A program made the position numbers and the translations under genes. Positions 51,430 through 61,563 of a DNA stretch of 64,000 nt are shown here, piece by piece. The notes under the pieces were generated by a model. It was not told the DNA's origin. It was given only the letters and a program-made list of their open reading frames with translations, and did no database searches. The DNA lies in NCBI RefSeq assembly GCF_004799685.1, contig NZ_CP031311.1, forward strand, positions 1,364,001-1,428,000, given 5' to 3'. This DNA is from Halobellus limi (GTDB lineage Archaea > Halobacteriota > Halobacteria > Halobacteriales > Haloferacaceae). Numbering within the stretch: the stretch's first letter is position 1; every line of letters starts with the position of its first letter.

Positions 51430-51558
51430 GGGCGCGACCGCCCGATAATTGGTCGGGGCGCGACCGCATCGACAGTCAGCGGGGGCGTGACCGCATCGAC
51501 AGTCGGTCGGGTCGCAACCGCGTCGACGATCGGTGAGACGCAGTCGCGCCGACGGTCG
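51430..51558. repeat. Imperfect GC-rich tandem repeat between nosY and an FNR gene
   Basis: Units of about 26-29 bp (GGGGCGCGACCGCATCGACAG-type) occur four to five times with drift: GGCGCGACCGC.., GGCGTGACCGCATCGACAGTC, GGTCGCAACCGCGTCGACGATC. It lies between convergent genes. No coding frame is convincing. Confidence 0.6.
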
Positions 51559-51559
51559 A

Positions 51560-52204
51560 TCACCCGAAGTTCTCGACCTTCGCGTCGTCGGGACCGAGTC
51601 CCGCCGCGTCGAGCGCGCTCGTCGCGTCGTTGACGAAGCCCGCGAAGCCGTAGACGAACACCTGCTCGCCGTCGTCGTCGCCGAGGGCGGCCGCGACGGC
51701 GTCGCTGATCTCCTCGCCCTCGTCGACGACAACTACGGAGGCGCCCGACTCGCGGAGCGCGTCCAGGCGGTCCCGGTGGGCGACCGCGTCCGTTCGGTAA
51801 ACGATGGCGGCGTCGTTGCCGTCGGCGACGGCGGCCTCTGCGATGCCCACCGCGGGGCCGATCCCCGGGCCGCCGGCGAGGACGACCACGCGCGGCTCGC
51901 CCTCGTAGTAGCTGTCTCCGAACGGGCCCGAGACGTCCAGTGTGTCACCAGGCCGGAGGTCGATCAGGAACCGGCTGAACGGGCCGGCCTCCTCGGGGTC
52001 GACGCCCACGGTGACCTCGAACGTGTCGTCGACGCCGGGCGAAGACAGCGTGTAGAAGCGCGCGTACCCGTCGCCGTCGATGGTGGTAGAGAGCTTCACG
52101 AACTGTCCGGGCTCGGCGTCGAACCCTTCGGGCGACTCCAACTCGAGTGCGACCGTCCGCGGCCCGACGTCCCGGACCGCGCTGACGGCGACTGTCGCGT
52201 CCAT
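51560..52204 (-). CDS. Ferredoxin-NADP reductase-like flavoprotein
   Basis: 214 aa. The FAD domain has RFYTLSSPG (RxYS/T-like flavin motif) and GQFVKLS; the NAD(P) domain has VVLAGGPGIGPAVGIAE and VYRTDAVAHRDRL. It passes electrons between NAD(P)H and ferredoxin or flavodoxin. Two thirds the length of larger oxidoreductases but complete for this class. It is divergent from korAB, which also uses ferredoxin. Confidence 0.85.
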   Translation of the reverse strand: MDATVAVSAVRDVGPRTVALELESPEGFDAEPGQFVKLSTTIDGDGYARFYTLSSPGVDDTFEVTVGVDPEEAGPFSRFLIDLRPGDTLDVSGPFGDSYYEGEPRVVVLAGGPGIGPAVGIAEAAVADGNDAAIVYRTDAVAHRDRLDALRESGASVVVVDEGEEISDAVAAALGDDDGEQVFVYGFAGFVNDATSALDAAGLGPDDAKVENFG

Positions 52205-52471
52205 ACGACGGGGTTCGTGATCCGGCGAGAAGGATGTTGCCTTCCGTCGGCGCCCCTCGCTCTGTGGAGTCCGCATCGGCGACTCGTCCCGCAGGACGAC
52301 AGTATGACTGTTCGGTCATTTATAAGTGCAATATTTGCATATCGGTAGTTATCTACACCGATATTTCCACATTTTTATTTACGTACGTTAGATTTTGAAC
52401 GTACCGAACCGTTCCTTTTTTCAATGGCTTTCAGAAGGCTTTTCTTCGGTCCAGAGGTACCTCTTAGCCAC
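52205..52471. promoter_or_regulatory. AT-rich control region upstream of korAB
   Basis: ATATCGGT (52339-52346) and ACCGATAT (52357-52364) form a perfect 8-bp inverted repeat with a 10-bp centre. GTACGTT (52383-52389) and AACGTAC (52398-52404) form a second. TTTTTATTTACG lies between them at about 52371-52383. These are candidate operators or promoter elements for korAB or the divergent FNR gene. Confidence 0.55.
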
Positions 52472-54226
52472 ATGCCTGCGGACTTCAACTGGGCCATCGG
52501 CGGCGAAGCCGGCGATGGCATCGACTCGACGGGGAAAATCTTCGCCCAGGCGCTCTCCCGAGCCGGGCGGCACGTGTTCACGTCGAAGGACTTCGCCTCG
52601 CGCATCCGCGGCGGCTACACGGCGTACAAGGTCCGGACGGCGGTCGATCCGGTCCAGAGCGTCGTCGATCGACTCGACGTGCTCATCGCGTTGACCCCGC
52701 GCACGATCGAGGAGAACCTCGACGAACTCCACGAGGGCTCCGTCATCATCTACGACGGCGAGCGGACCACGATGGAGAACGTCGAGATCCCCGAGGGGAT
52801 GATCGGCCTCGACGTCCCCCTGAAGCGGCTGGCCGAGGAGGCCGGCGGCGCGATCATGCGGAACGTCGTCGCTCTCGGCGCGGCGTGTGAGGTGTCCGAT
52901 TTCCCCATCGAGAACCTCGACAGCGCCCTCGAGAAGCGCTTCGGCTCGAAGGGGCAGTCGCTCGTCGACAACAACAAGGAGGCCGCCCGGGCCGGCCGCG
53001 ACTACGTCGCCGCGGAGTACGACCACGAGTTCGAGTACGAACTCGAGACGACCGACGCCGATTACGTCCTGCTCAACGGCGACGAGGCCATCGGGATGGG
53101 GGCGATCGCCGCCGGCTGCAAGTTCTACGCCGGCTACCCGATCACGCCCGCGACGGACGTGATGGAGTACCTCACGGGACGGATCGAGCGGTTCGGCGGC
53201 CACGTCGTTCAAGCGGAGGACGAACTGTCGGCGATCAACATCGCGCTCGGTGCGGCCCGCGCGGGTGCGCGGTCGATGACGGCGACGTCGGGGCCGGGGA
53301 TCGACCTGATGGCCGAGACGTTCGGCCTCGTCGCCACCTCGGAGACGCCGCTCGTGATCGTCGACGTGATGCGCTCGGGTCCCTCGACGGGGATGCCGAC
53401 CAAACAGGAACAGGGCGATCTGAACATGATGCTGTACGGCGGCCACGGCGAGATCCCGCGGTTCGTGCTCGGTCCCACGACGATCTCGGAGTGCTTCTGG
53501 AAGACGGTCGAGGCCTTCAACCTCGCCGAGAAGTACCAGACGCCGGTCTACATCGCCGCGGACCTCGCGATGGCGGTCACAGAGCAGACGTTCCCGCCGG
53601 AGGCGTTCGACATGGACGAGGTCGAGATCGATCGCGGAAAGGTCGTCGACGAGGAGTCGATCGAGGAGTGGCAGAACGAGAAGGGGCAGTTCAAGCCCCA
53701 CGCGCTCACCGAGGACGGCGTCTCCCCGCGTGCGTTCCCCGGCACGGACGGCGGCGTCCACATGTCGACGGGGCTCGAACACGACGAACTCGGGCGGCGG
53801 ACCGAGGACACGGAGATGCGCGTCGAGCAGGTCGACAAGCGCACCCGGAAGGTCGAGACCGCGCGGGAAGAAGAGGACCTCTCGCCGCGGGAGTTCGGCG
53901 ACGAGGACTCCGAGAACCTCGTCATCTCGTGGGGATCGAACGAGGGCGCGATGACCGAGGCGATCCGGTTCCTCGAGGAGGAGGGCATCGACGTGCGCTT
54001 CCTCTCGGTGCCGTATCTGTTCCCGCGGCCGGACCTGACCGAGGCGGTCGAGGCCGCCGAGAACGTCGTCGTCGTCGAGTGTAACGCCACCGGCCAGTTC
54101 GCGGACGTCGTCGAGCACGACACGCTCTCGCGGGTCGACCGCGTGAACAAGTACGACGGCGTGCGGTTCAAGGCCGACGAACTCGCAGGAGAGATCAAAG
54201 CGGCCCTACAGGAGGCAGACCAATGA
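52472..54226 (+). CDS. korA: 2-oxoacid:ferredoxin oxidoreductase alpha subunit (gamma-alpha fused)
   Basis: 584 aa. The N-terminal gamma-type domain (FNWAIGGEAGDGIDSTGKIFAQAL) is fused to the alpha pyruvate/oxoacid domain (FYAGYPITPATDVMEYL). It takes electrons from a 2-oxoacid, probably 2-oxoglutarate, to ferredoxin and makes acyl-CoA. ATG 52472 gives the family start (MPADFNW); longer starts add a basic leader. Overlaps korB by 4 nt. Pyruvate specificity is an alternative. Confidence 0.9.
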   Translation: MPADFNWAIGGEAGDGIDSTGKIFAQALSRAGRHVFTSKDFASRIRGGYTAYKVRTAVDPVQSVVDRLDVLIALTPRTIEENLDELHEGSVIIYDGERTTMENVEIPEGMIGLDVPLKRLAEEAGGAIMRNVVALGAACEVSDFPIENLDSALEKRFGSKGQSLVDNNKEAARAGRDYVAAEYDHEFEYELETTDADYVLLNGDEAIGMGAIAAGCKFYAGYPITPATDVMEYLTGRIERFGGHVVQAEDELSAINIALGAARAGARSMTATSGPGIDLMAETFGLVATSETPLVIVDVMRSGPSTGMPTKQEQGDLNMMLYGGHGEIPRFVLGPTTISECFWKTVEAFNLAEKYQTPVYIAADLAMAVTEQTFPPEAFDMDEVEIDRGKVVDEESIEEWQNEKGQFKPHALTEDGVSPRAFPGTDGGVHMSTGLEHDELGRRTEDTEMRVEQVDKRTRKVETAREEEDLSPREFGDEDSENLVISWGSNEGAMTEAIRFLEEEGIDVRFLSVPYLFPRPDLTEAVEAAENVVVVECNATGQFADVVEHDTLSRVDRVNKYDGVRFKADELAGEIKAALQEADQ

Positions 54227-55086
54227 GCTCCGACGTTCGATTCACGGACTTCAAATCAGACAAGCAGCCGACGTGGTGTCCCGGGTGCGGCGACTTCGGG
54301 ACGATGAACGGGATGATGAAGGCGCTGGCCGAGACCGGAAACGACCCCGACAACACGTTCATCGTCGCGGGGATCGGCTGTTCCGGCAAGATCGGGACGT
54401 ATATGCGCTCCTACGCCCTCCACGGCGTGCACGGTCGCGCGCTCCCCGTCGGGACGGGCGTCAAACTCGCGAACCCCGACCTCGAAGTGATGGTCGCCGG
54501 CGGCGACGGCGACGGCTACTCCATCGGCGCGGGCCACTTCGTCCACGCGGTCCGGCGCAACGTCGATATGACGTACGTCGTGATGGACAACCGAATTTAT
54601 GGCCTCACGAAGGGGCAGGCCTCGCCCACCTCGCGATCGGACTTCGAGACGTCGACGACGCCCGAGGGGCCGCAGCAGCCCCCGGTCAACCCCCTCGCGC
54701 TCGCGCTCGCGTCGGGCGCGACGTTCATCGCGCAGTCGTTCTCGACGGACGCCCAGCGTCACGCCGAGATCGTGCAGGAGGCCATCGAACACGACGGCTT
54801 CGGCTTCGTGAACGTGTTCAGCCCCTGCGTGACCTTCAACGACGTCGACACCTACGACTACTTCCGCGACAACCTCGTCGACGTCGCAGAGGAGGGACAC
54901 GACCCGACGGACTACGACGCCGCCAAGGACAAGATCCTCGACGCCAGCAAGGAGTACCAGGGCGTGATCTGGCAGAGCGAGAAGTCGATCCCCTACGGCG
55001 AGAAGCACGGCCTCGACACGAACACCTCCGAGATCGACGACGGCGCCCCCGAGGGCGCGATGGACCTCGTCCGCGAGTTCTACTGA
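54223..55086 (+). CDS. korB: 2-oxoacid:ferredoxin oxidoreductase beta subunit
   Basis: 287 aa. The TPP and Fe-S-binding subunit. WCPGCGDFGTMNG and GIGCSGKIGTY supply cluster cysteines; GDGDGYSIGAGHFVHAVRRNVDMTYVVMDN is the thiamine diphosphate-Mg motif. It pairs with KorA in a cytoplasmic heterodimer. Codons are typical of the chromosome. Last gene of the korAB unit. Confidence 0.92.
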   Translation: MSSDVRFTDFKSDKQPTWCPGCGDFGTMNGMMKALAETGNDPDNTFIVAGIGCSGKIGTYMRSYALHGVHGRALPVGTGVKLANPDLEVMVAGGDGDGYSIGAGHFVHAVRRNVDMTYVVMDNRIYGLTKGQASPTSRSDFETSTTPEGPQQPPVNPLALALASGATFIAQSFSTDAQRHAEIVQEAIEHDGFGFVNVFSPCVTFNDVDTYDYFRDNLVDVAEEGHDPTDYDAAKDKILDASKEYQGVIWQSEKSIPYGEKHGLDTNTSEIDDGAPEGAMDLVREFY

Positions 55087-55139
55087 CCGAGGACGTCCCG
55101 ACCTGGTTCGCTCGGGGAGTCTCCGAAGGTCTGCGGCGA

Positions 55140-57305
55140 TTACTCCGTATTCTCCCACGAGAACGACGACGTACCGGAGGGGCTCTCCTCGATTTCATCT
55201 GCCGGTTGCGATTCGTCGTGGCCGCCGTCGGGCTGTGCGATCGCCTCGCCTCCCGTTCCCGGCGCCGGGCCGGTCTCGCTCGCGTCGGCCGCGGCCGCCG
55301 TGCCGTCGACCTCGAACGTCGATACCTGCTCGTGGAGCGATTCGGCCAGCCGTGAGAGGTGTTCGATGTTCTCCGTGGCCTCCGAGAGCGACGCGGCCTG
55401 CTCCTCGGTGGCGGCGGAGACGTTGCTCGCCTCCGCTGCGGTCTGTTGACTCACGCCCGACACTTCGTCGACCATCGCCACGACCTCCTCCGAGGAGGCG
55501 GCCTGGTCGTCCGTCGCCTCGCTTATCTCTTTGATCCCGCTCTCGGCCTGCTCGACCGCGACCGCGATGTCGTCGAAGGTCTCGATAGCGTCTTCGATGG
55601 TCTCCGATCCGCGTTCGACCCGGTCGCTCATCGCCTCGATCTCCTCGACGGTCTCGGCGGTCATCGATTGGACGTCGTTGATGCTGGCTTCGATCTCACT
55701 CGTGGCCCGGGCCGCCTCCCCCGCGAGGCCTTTGATCTCCTCGGCGACGACAGCGAACCCCTCGCCGGCCTCGCCGGCGCGTGCGGCCTCGATCGAGGCG
55801 TTGAGCGCGAGCAGATTCGTCCGCTCTGCGATCTCGGTGATCATCTCGGTGACCTCGCCGATCTCCTCCATCTCGCTGTCGAGTGCGGCCACTCTGGTCG
55901 CCGCCTCGTCGGCGCGCTCTTCGATCGACCGGATTTCCCGGGTCGCTTCGGCAGCGTGATCTTGCCCCGTTTCACTCCGCTCGACGGCCGTCGAGGCCGT
56001 CGAGGCGACCTCCTCCGCCGACGACGCGATCTCCTCGACCGTCGCGGACATATCGTTCATCTCGCTTGCGACCTCCTGGAGGTTCTCGCTCTGCGTCTCG
56101 GCGCCCTGAGAGATCTCTTCGACCGATCCCGCCACTTCCTCGCTCGCCTGCTTGATCTCCGCGGCGCTGGTCGAGACCTCCTCGCTGGAGGTGGCGACCT
56201 GTCCCGCGATCCGCTGGACGTCGCCGACGCTCGCGTGTAACTGATCGACCCCCCTTTCGAGGTTCCGCAGGACGTCACCGTAGTCCCCGGGACGGTCCGT
56301 GTCGATCTCCTGATCCAGCCGGCCCTCGCTGAGGCCGTCGCTGGCCCGTCGGATCTCCGCGAAGCTCCCGGTGAGTTCGTCGGTCCCGCCGTCGATGCGG
56401 CGCATAATCGTGCCGTAGGTGCCGGGGAAATCGGTCTCGACGTCCGCCTCGAGATCGCCGGATTCGAGGTTCTCGCTGACGGCATCGAGTTCTCCGAAAA
56501 CCTCGCGGAGGTTCCGATTGAGGGTCCTGAACGCGTCGACCATCCGGCCGATCTCGTCGTTCTCGGCGTAATCGTCGATCTCGGCGTCCAGGTCGCCCTC
56601 GCTGGCGGCGACGGCGGCCGCAGAGAGCTGTGAGACGGGCCTCGTGATCCGCCTGGCGACGAAGAGGCCGATCAGGATGGCGAGGATCAACGCGCCGATG
56701 GTGAGACCGACGATCTCTCGCTGGCTCGTCTGCGTCGTACCGTCGGCGATGGCCACCTGTTCCTCTATGTCAGCCCGTGCCGACTCCTCGATGGAATGCG
56801 CCCGCTCTTCCATCTCGACCCGCAGCGTCTCCATCTCGGCGGCCTTCTGTTCGGCGAGCGCCGTATTCCCGGCCGCGTGCGCCTCGAAGAACTCCTCTCC
56901 GAGTCGGTTGTATTCGTCGTGTTGAGACCGTAACTCGGTGAACTGAGTTTCCTGCTCCGCGGTCAGGTGGGCCGACTCCAGTCGGGCGGCCTCCTCCTCG
57001 AAGTGTGCCGCAGCCTCCTCGAACTGTTCTCGCGCGTCGGATTCGCCGAGCTGTGCCGCCTGAACCGCGGCCCGCTGCCGTTCGATACCGACGATCAACT
57101 CGGCGGAGGCGTCCATCTTCTGTCCGTCCTCGGCGATGAGGTGCGCCTCCTCGTCGACGGCCCCCACGGCCTGATAGCCGACCGCGCCCGTGACGCCGAC
57201 GAGTACCGCCACGATCACGAACGCGAGGACGAGTTTCGGTCCGACGTCGAATCGGTCGATGGTAATCCGGTCTGCGACAGTTGTTATCACACGATCGACA
57301 TTCAT
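55140..57305 (-). CDS. Methyl-accepting chemotaxis protein (halobacterial transducer)
   Basis: 721 aa. Two membrane helices ([19 protein letters not shown] near 29-47 and [20 protein letters not shown] near 204-223) enclose a helical extracellular sensor of about 155 residues (4-helix-bundle type). HAMP domains follow. The cytoplasmic signalling tip reads [37 protein letters not shown], the MCP hairpin that binds CheW/CheA. Ligand unknown. Start is fixed just before the first helix. Confidence 0.93.
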   Translation of the reverse strand: MNVDRVITTVADRITIDRFDVGPKLVLAFVIVAVLVGVTGAVGYQAVGAVDEEAHLIAEDGQKMDASAELIVGIERQRAAVQAAQLGESDAREQFEEAAAHFEEEAARLESAHLTAEQETQFTELRSQHDEYNRLGEEFFEAHAAGNTALAEQKAAEMETLRVEMEERAHSIEESARADIEEQVAIADGTTQTSQREIVGLTIGALILAILIGLFVARRITRPVSQLSAAAVAASEGDLDAEIDDYAENDEIGRMVDAFRTLNRNLREVFGELDAVSENLESGDLEADVETDFPGTYGTIMRRIDGGTDELTGSFAEIRRASDGLSEGRLDQEIDTDRPGDYGDVLRNLERGVDQLHASVGDVQRIAGQVATSSEEVSTSAAEIKQASEEVAGSVEEISQGAETQSENLQEVASEMNDMSATVEEIASSAEEVASTASTAVERSETGQDHAAEATREIRSIEERADEAATRVAALDSEMEEIGEVTEMITEIAERTNLLALNASIEAARAGEAGEGFAVVAEEIKGLAGEAARATSEIEASINDVQSMTAETVEEIEAMSDRVERGSETIEDAIETFDDIAVAVEQAESGIKEISEATDDQAASSEEVVAMVDEVSGVSQQTAAEASNVSAATEEQAASLSEATENIEHLSRLAESLHEQVSTFEVDGTAAAADASETGPAPGTGGEAIAQPDGGHDESQPADEIEESPSGTSSFSWENTE

Positions 57306-57660
57306 GTCTCCCCGCTGCCACCCTCGGCGTAAAAACCTATACTCGCAATTATCAGTGCGTGAAACGGGAGCGGTGCCGTTTCCGAGACTGGACGACACGG
57401 CCATCCGCCGCATACCGACGAGACGACAGGTCAATTCACCTGTCATCCGAGCGGGGAATTCCGCCCTCTCGCGGACGTCAGGAACGTTCCGGCGCGTTTT
57501 TTACCCGCCCCCAATTCAAGCGTAACAATAATGACTGCGGACGCCATCGCAACCGGTCGAAGACGCGAGCGGGCCGAAGGGCGCTCGCATCACGGCGTCC
57601 GCGCGGCCGCCGCATCGACGCGTCGGTGCGCGCAGCCACCGCACACTACGGGAGTACGCT
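57306..57660. promoter_or_regulatory. Intergenic region between transducer and geranylgeranyl reductase genes
   Basis: 355 bp with no supported gene. The + strand promoter area is GCGTTTTTTACCCGCC (57494-57509) and CGTAACAATAATGACTG (about 57521-57537). An ATG at 57530 starts a short frame of no clear meaning. Confidence 0.35.
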
Positions 57661-58896
57661 ATGTCTGAGAACTACGACGTCGTCATCGCCGGCGCGGGGC
57701 CAGCCGGAGCACAGTGCGCGCGGGACCTCGCACAGCGCGAGTACGACGTGCTCGTGCTTGAGGCCGAACCCGAAGACGGGTTCCCGAAGCAGTCGAACAA
57801 GTCCACGGCGGGGACGTTCGCCTCGATGACCGGCGCGTTCGGGATTCCCGACGGCGTCGTGATGAACTACACCGACGAGGTCGTCCTCGAGTCCCCCAAC
57901 GAGCACTTCGTTCAGCACCAACCCGGCGCGGTCCTCGAGTTCGCGGACTTCAAGCGGTGGCTGGTCGCGGAGGGGCGCGAACACGGCGCGGAGTACCGCT
58001 TCGGCGCGCGAGTGAACAACCCCATCACGGAGGACGGCGAGGTCGTCGGCGTCCAGTACGCCGGCGACGAGGAGGTGTACGCCGACATCGTCGTGGACGC
58101 CACGGGACCGGCGGCGCCGCTGGCGAAGAAACTCGACGTCTGCGGTCTCGAACGGAAGCACCAGGCGGTGGGCATCGAGTGGGAGATGGAGGGCGTCGAC
58201 GTCGACCACCCCGAGTACGCGGACCTCACCGACGCGATGATGCTGCGCCTCGACCACGAGTACGCGCCCGGCGGCTACTCGTGGATCTTCCACACCGGCG
58301 GCGACACCGCGAAAGTGGGGCTGTGTTACATCCAGAACGAGAGCTATCAGCAGTACGGCGACACGTCGAAGAGCATCGACGATCACCTCCAGCACTGGCT
58401 GGAGACCGATCCCCGGTTCGCCGACGCACGGCGTATCGCGGACAAACAGCAGCACCGCGGGAGCGCACACATCCAGATGCCGGACGGCTTCAGCACGGAC
58501 AACTTCATGGCTATCGGCGATGCCGTGCCGACGATCGACCCGCTGTGGGGCGAGGGCATCCACAAGTGTATGGAGTCCGCACGCGCCGCCGCCATCACGG
58601 CGGACCGCTGTCTGATGGGGTCGCAGGCGGACACGTCCGCGGAGGCGATGACCATCTACGACGACCTCTGGCGGGCCCGGGTCGCGCCGGATATGCGAAC
58701 GCGGCTGACGATGACCCAGCTGCTGTACCTCGCGCCGAACGACCGCTACGACCGCCTGATGAACGACCTGAACGCGATGGGCGCGGAGACGCTCACCGAC
58801 GCCAACGACGGCAGCATCCGCAGCCTCTCGAAACTCGTACACGTCGAGGACGTGCCGTTGCTCGCGCGGTTCGCGAAACAGCGATTGACCGAGTGA
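57661..58896 (+). CDS. Geranylgeranyl reductase family protein
   Basis: 411 aa FAD oxidoreductase. It likely saturates double bonds of archaeal lipid isoprenoid chains (or menaquinone). The FAD motif VVIAGAGPAGAQCARDLA begins the protein; VVDATGPAAPLAKKL, AIGDAVPTIDPLWGEGIHKCMESARAAA is the second FAD-binding block. Length and motifs are standard. The AT-poor leader and 5' region leave the promoter unclear. Confidence 0.9.
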   Translation: MSENYDVVIAGAGPAGAQCARDLAQREYDVLVLEAEPEDGFPKQSNKSTAGTFASMTGAFGIPDGVVMNYTDEVVLESPNEHFVQHQPGAVLEFADFKRWLVAEGREHGAEYRFGARVNNPITEDGEVVGVQYAGDEEVYADIVVDATGPAAPLAKKLDVCGLERKHQAVGIEWEMEGVDVDHPEYADLTDAMMLRLDHEYAPGGYSWIFHTGGDTAKVGLCYIQNESYQQYGDTSKSIDDHLQHWLETDPRFADARRIADKQQHRGSAHIQMPDGFSTDNFMAIGDAVPTIDPLWGEGIHKCMESARAAAITADRCLMGSQADTSAEAMTIYDDLWRARVAPDMRTRLTMTQLLYLAPNDRYDRLMNDLNAMGAETLTDANDGSIRSLSKLVHVEDVPLLARFAKQRLTE

Positions 58897-59059
58897 CGCG
58901 GCCGCTCGTCGCCGCCCACATCCGTTCAACACGCGGATTCGAAGTGCCGGGTACTCTGTCCCTTCGGCTGCCGGTTCGTGGGAGCTCGACGCACGCTTTC
59001 CGGCAACGCTCCCGCCGCCCGCAACGGCTTTTGGCGCGAGACGGCTATTTTAAATCGAT

Positions 59060-59890
59060 ATGTCTCAACGATCTTCAGTCGACGAGGGCGGCCCGCGCAC
59101 CGACGGGATGCCGATGCTCGGTCTCGGAACGTGGCAGAACGACGATCCCGAGGCGTGCGCTGCCGCCGTCGAGACCGCGCTCGAAGCCGGATACCGGCAC
59201 GTCGACACCGCGCAGGCGTACGGCAACGAGGCCCACGTCGGACGCGGGATCGAACGCGCCGACGTCGACCGCGAGGACGTCTTCCTCGCGACGAAGGTGT
59301 GGATCGACGACCTCGCGCACGACGACGTGCTCGCGACGACCGAAGAGAGCCTCGAAAAGCTGGGCGTCGACTACGTCGACCTCCTGTACGTCCACTGGCC
59401 GTCGCGGGCGTACGACCCCGAGGGGACGTTCCGCGCCTTCGACGAACTCGTCGACGAGGGGAAGGTAGACCGGATCGGAATCAGCAACTTCCTCCCCGCG
59501 CAGGTCGACGAGGCGATCGAGCACGCTGACGCGCCGATCTTCGCGAACCAGGTCGAGATGCATCCGCTGCTCCAGCAGGAGGAACTCCGCGAGCACTGCG
59601 CCGACCGCGGCGTCGAACTCGTGGCGTACTCGCCGCTGGCCCGCGGGCGGGTCTTCGACATCCCCGAGATCACCGAAATCGCGGAGAAACACGGCGTCAG
59701 CGAGGCGCAGGTGTCGCTGGCGTGGCTCCGCGAGAAGGGCGTCACCGCGATCCCGAAGGCGACGAGCGAGGCTCACATCCTCGACAACTGGTCGTCGCTG
59801 GACGTCGACCTCGACGACGACGACGTCGCGGCGATCGACGCCATCGACCGGACCGACCGGCAGGTCGACCCCGGATTCGCTCCCTGGTAA
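59060..59890 (+). CDS. Aldo/keto reductase
   Basis: 276 aa TIM-barrel NADPH reductase. LGLGTWQNDD, GYRHVDTAQAYGNEAHVGRGI (the D..Y catalytic pair), FLATKVWIDDLAHDD and LYVHWPSR are AKR landmarks; GVTAIPKATSEAHILDNW is the NADPH-binding tail. Similar to 2,5-diketo-gluconate reductase-like enzymes; substrate unknown. TTTTAAATCG just upstream is the TATA area. Confidence 0.92.
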   Translation: MSQRSSVDEGGPRTDGMPMLGLGTWQNDDPEACAAAVETALEAGYRHVDTAQAYGNEAHVGRGIERADVDREDVFLATKVWIDDLAHDDVLATTEESLEKLGVDYVDLLYVHWPSRAYDPEGTFRAFDELVDEGKVDRIGISNFLPAQVDEAIEHADAPIFANQVEMHPLLQQEELREHCADRGVELVAYSPLARGRVFDIPEITEIAEKHGVSEAQVSLAWLREKGVTAIPKATSEAHILDNWSSLDVDLDDDDVAAIDAIDRTDRQVDPGFAPW

Positions 59891-59980
59891 CGGCTCGATC
59901 GAGTCGATCACCGGGGTCGTCTTCGACGAGCGACAATCGGGGGGAACCGATTTGTCCCCGCGGTCCGAAGGCCGCGGTGT

Positions 59981-60175
59981 ATGGAGTTCGACCTCCCGAC
60001 GACGGCCGGTGCACTCATCGTACTGGTGGTACTCGGAACGGGCGTCCTGATAGCCGCCGGCGTGATGGCGACGAGTACCGTGCTGATGATGGTGACGCCG
60101 GCGATGCTCGTCTTCGGCATCATCTGTCTCGCGATCGGCGTCAAACACGGCGAGTACCGCGCTCGCGGGTCCTGA
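59981..60175 (+). CDS. Small two-helix membrane protein
   Basis: 64 aa with two hydrophobic helices (AGALIVLVVLGTGVLIAAGVM and VLMMVTPAMLVFGIICLAIGV) and a short charged tail (KHGEYRARGS). It is conserved-looking in haloarchaea (possibly DUF7333). Convergent with the DUF373 gene; role unknown. Confidence 0.72.
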   Translation: MEFDLPTTAGALIVLVVLGTGVLIAAGVMATSTVLMMVTPAMLVFGIICLAIGVKHGEYRARGS

Positions 60176-60192
60176 ACGGCGTCCGCTCGTAT

Positions 60193-61299
60193 TCACTGCG
60201 CCACGTCGTCGAGCGACTCGCCGCCGACGCTCGCGGCGACGCGGACGCCGACGACGCTGACGACGATGCCGGCGACGATGAAGCCCGCGAGCCGCTGCTG
60301 CGGCGTCAGCACGTAGCCCCACAGTCGCGGATCGGCGAGGACGGCCTCCCGCTGGAGGAACCAGCCGGCGAACCCGCGGACCACGAGCCCGAGCGCGACG
60401 ACGCCGAAGGGGAGGTTCAGATACGGCGTGCTGATCCCGTCGGTGCCGATGAGTTCGTCGAGCAGGCGTCCCGCGCTGGCGGTGAGCGCGGCGAGCGCGA
60501 GCCAAGGGACCGCGCTGTAGGTGAACTGCATCGTCCGGACGACGACCGACTCCGGGCCGAGCTGCGGCGAGACGGAGAGCGCTCCGAGGAAGATCCCGAC
60601 CAGCCCGAGGCCGAGGCTGACCGCGTACGTGACGACCGAGACGCGGCCGGAGTACAGCGCCGCCCGCGTTCGCTCGGGCACCTCGGAGAGGTACTCGTCG
60701 ATCGCGAGCCCCTTGTACAGGAGGACGGCACCCAAGAGCGCCGCCAGCCCCGCCAGCGCCACCGCCGGTGAGAACTGCGTGAGGAGGATCGGGAGGAGTA
60801 ACAGCGTCGCCCCCAGGGGCACGAGGATCGTCGTCCGCAACTCCTCGTCGGCGAGGAACTGCTTGAGCAGGTAGTACGTCGATTCGATGTCGTGGGCCTG
60901 CCGGACGACGACCCGGTCGACCGAGTCGATACGGACGCGGCTCTCTATGACCGGAACCACCCGCTCGTCGTTCGCCGAGTCGAGGACGACGACCGCCGAG
61001 TCGGGATCGTACGTGTCGACGAGCGCGTCTACTTGCGCCGACAGCGAGCGGTCCGCTCCCACGAGCGAGTCGCCGCCGCCGGAGACAACGGCCAGAACGG
61101 TCTCCTCGCGTCCGTCCCGCAGGTCGCGGGCCACTCGAAGCGACTCCAGGAGGCAGTTGACGCCCGAATCCTCCGGATCGGCCAACCCGACGTCGGTGAC
61201 GAGCGACTGGACGGCTTCCCAGCCGACGATCGGCGTCTCCAGCCCCGCCGTCCGACCGATATCGTTGGATCGGTCGACGCAGAGGACGAGCGTGGTCAC
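60193..61299 (-). CDS. DUF373 family membrane protein
   Basis: 368 aa. N-terminal cytoplasmic domain (TTLVLCVDRSNDIGRTAGLETPIVG, VSGGGDSLVGADRSLS) and six or more membrane helices from about 150 (TTILVPLGATLLLLPILLTQF, VTYAVSLGLGLVGIFLGAL, GVVALGLVVRGFAGWF). DUF373 proteins are archaeal, of unknown function. GTG or ATG alternatives are not needed: ATG 61299 matches the family start. Confidence 0.88.
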   Translation of the reverse strand: MTTLVLCVDRSNDIGRTAGLETPIVGWEAVQSLVTDVGLADPEDSGVNCLLESLRVARDLRDGREETVLAVVSGGGDSLVGADRSLSAQVDALVDTYDPDSAVVVLDSANDERVVPVIESRVRIDSVDRVVVRQAHDIESTYYLLKQFLADEELRTTILVPLGATLLLLPILLTQFSPAVALAGLAALLGAVLLYKGLAIDEYLSEVPERTRAALYSGRVSVVTYAVSLGLGLVGIFLGALSVSPQLGPESVVVRTMQFTYSAVPWLALAALTASAGRLLDELIGTDGISTPYLNLPFGVVALGLVVRGFAGWFLQREAVLADPRLWGYVLTPQQRLAGFIVAGIVVSVVGVRVAASVGGESLDDVAQ

Positions 61300-61563
61300 G
61301 CTCGTGAGAAAGGGCTGACTCGGTTAAAGAACTCCCGGTCGGTTCACTCAGCGGGATTGTCGTTGCCAATCAGAGATCCACAGACCCACGGTCAACCGCG
61401 GTATGCGATTCGAGTGAAACCGAGTCGGTGGGTCTCTACGGTAATCCCTCTCAGAGGGCGTGAGAGTAGGAGAGGCGTGAATTTCGGAGGGCGGCGCCGT
61501 CGCTGGGCGGGTGAAAATACGAAAAGACAGCAACCGACCGCGGTCGCCGGCGTCCTCGCCGAC

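Noticed and set aside
57530-57660. Short frame at ATG 57530 upstream of the geranylgeranyl reductase
   Set aside because: The product is Arg/Ala-rich and unlike halophilic proteins. Probably leader DNA.
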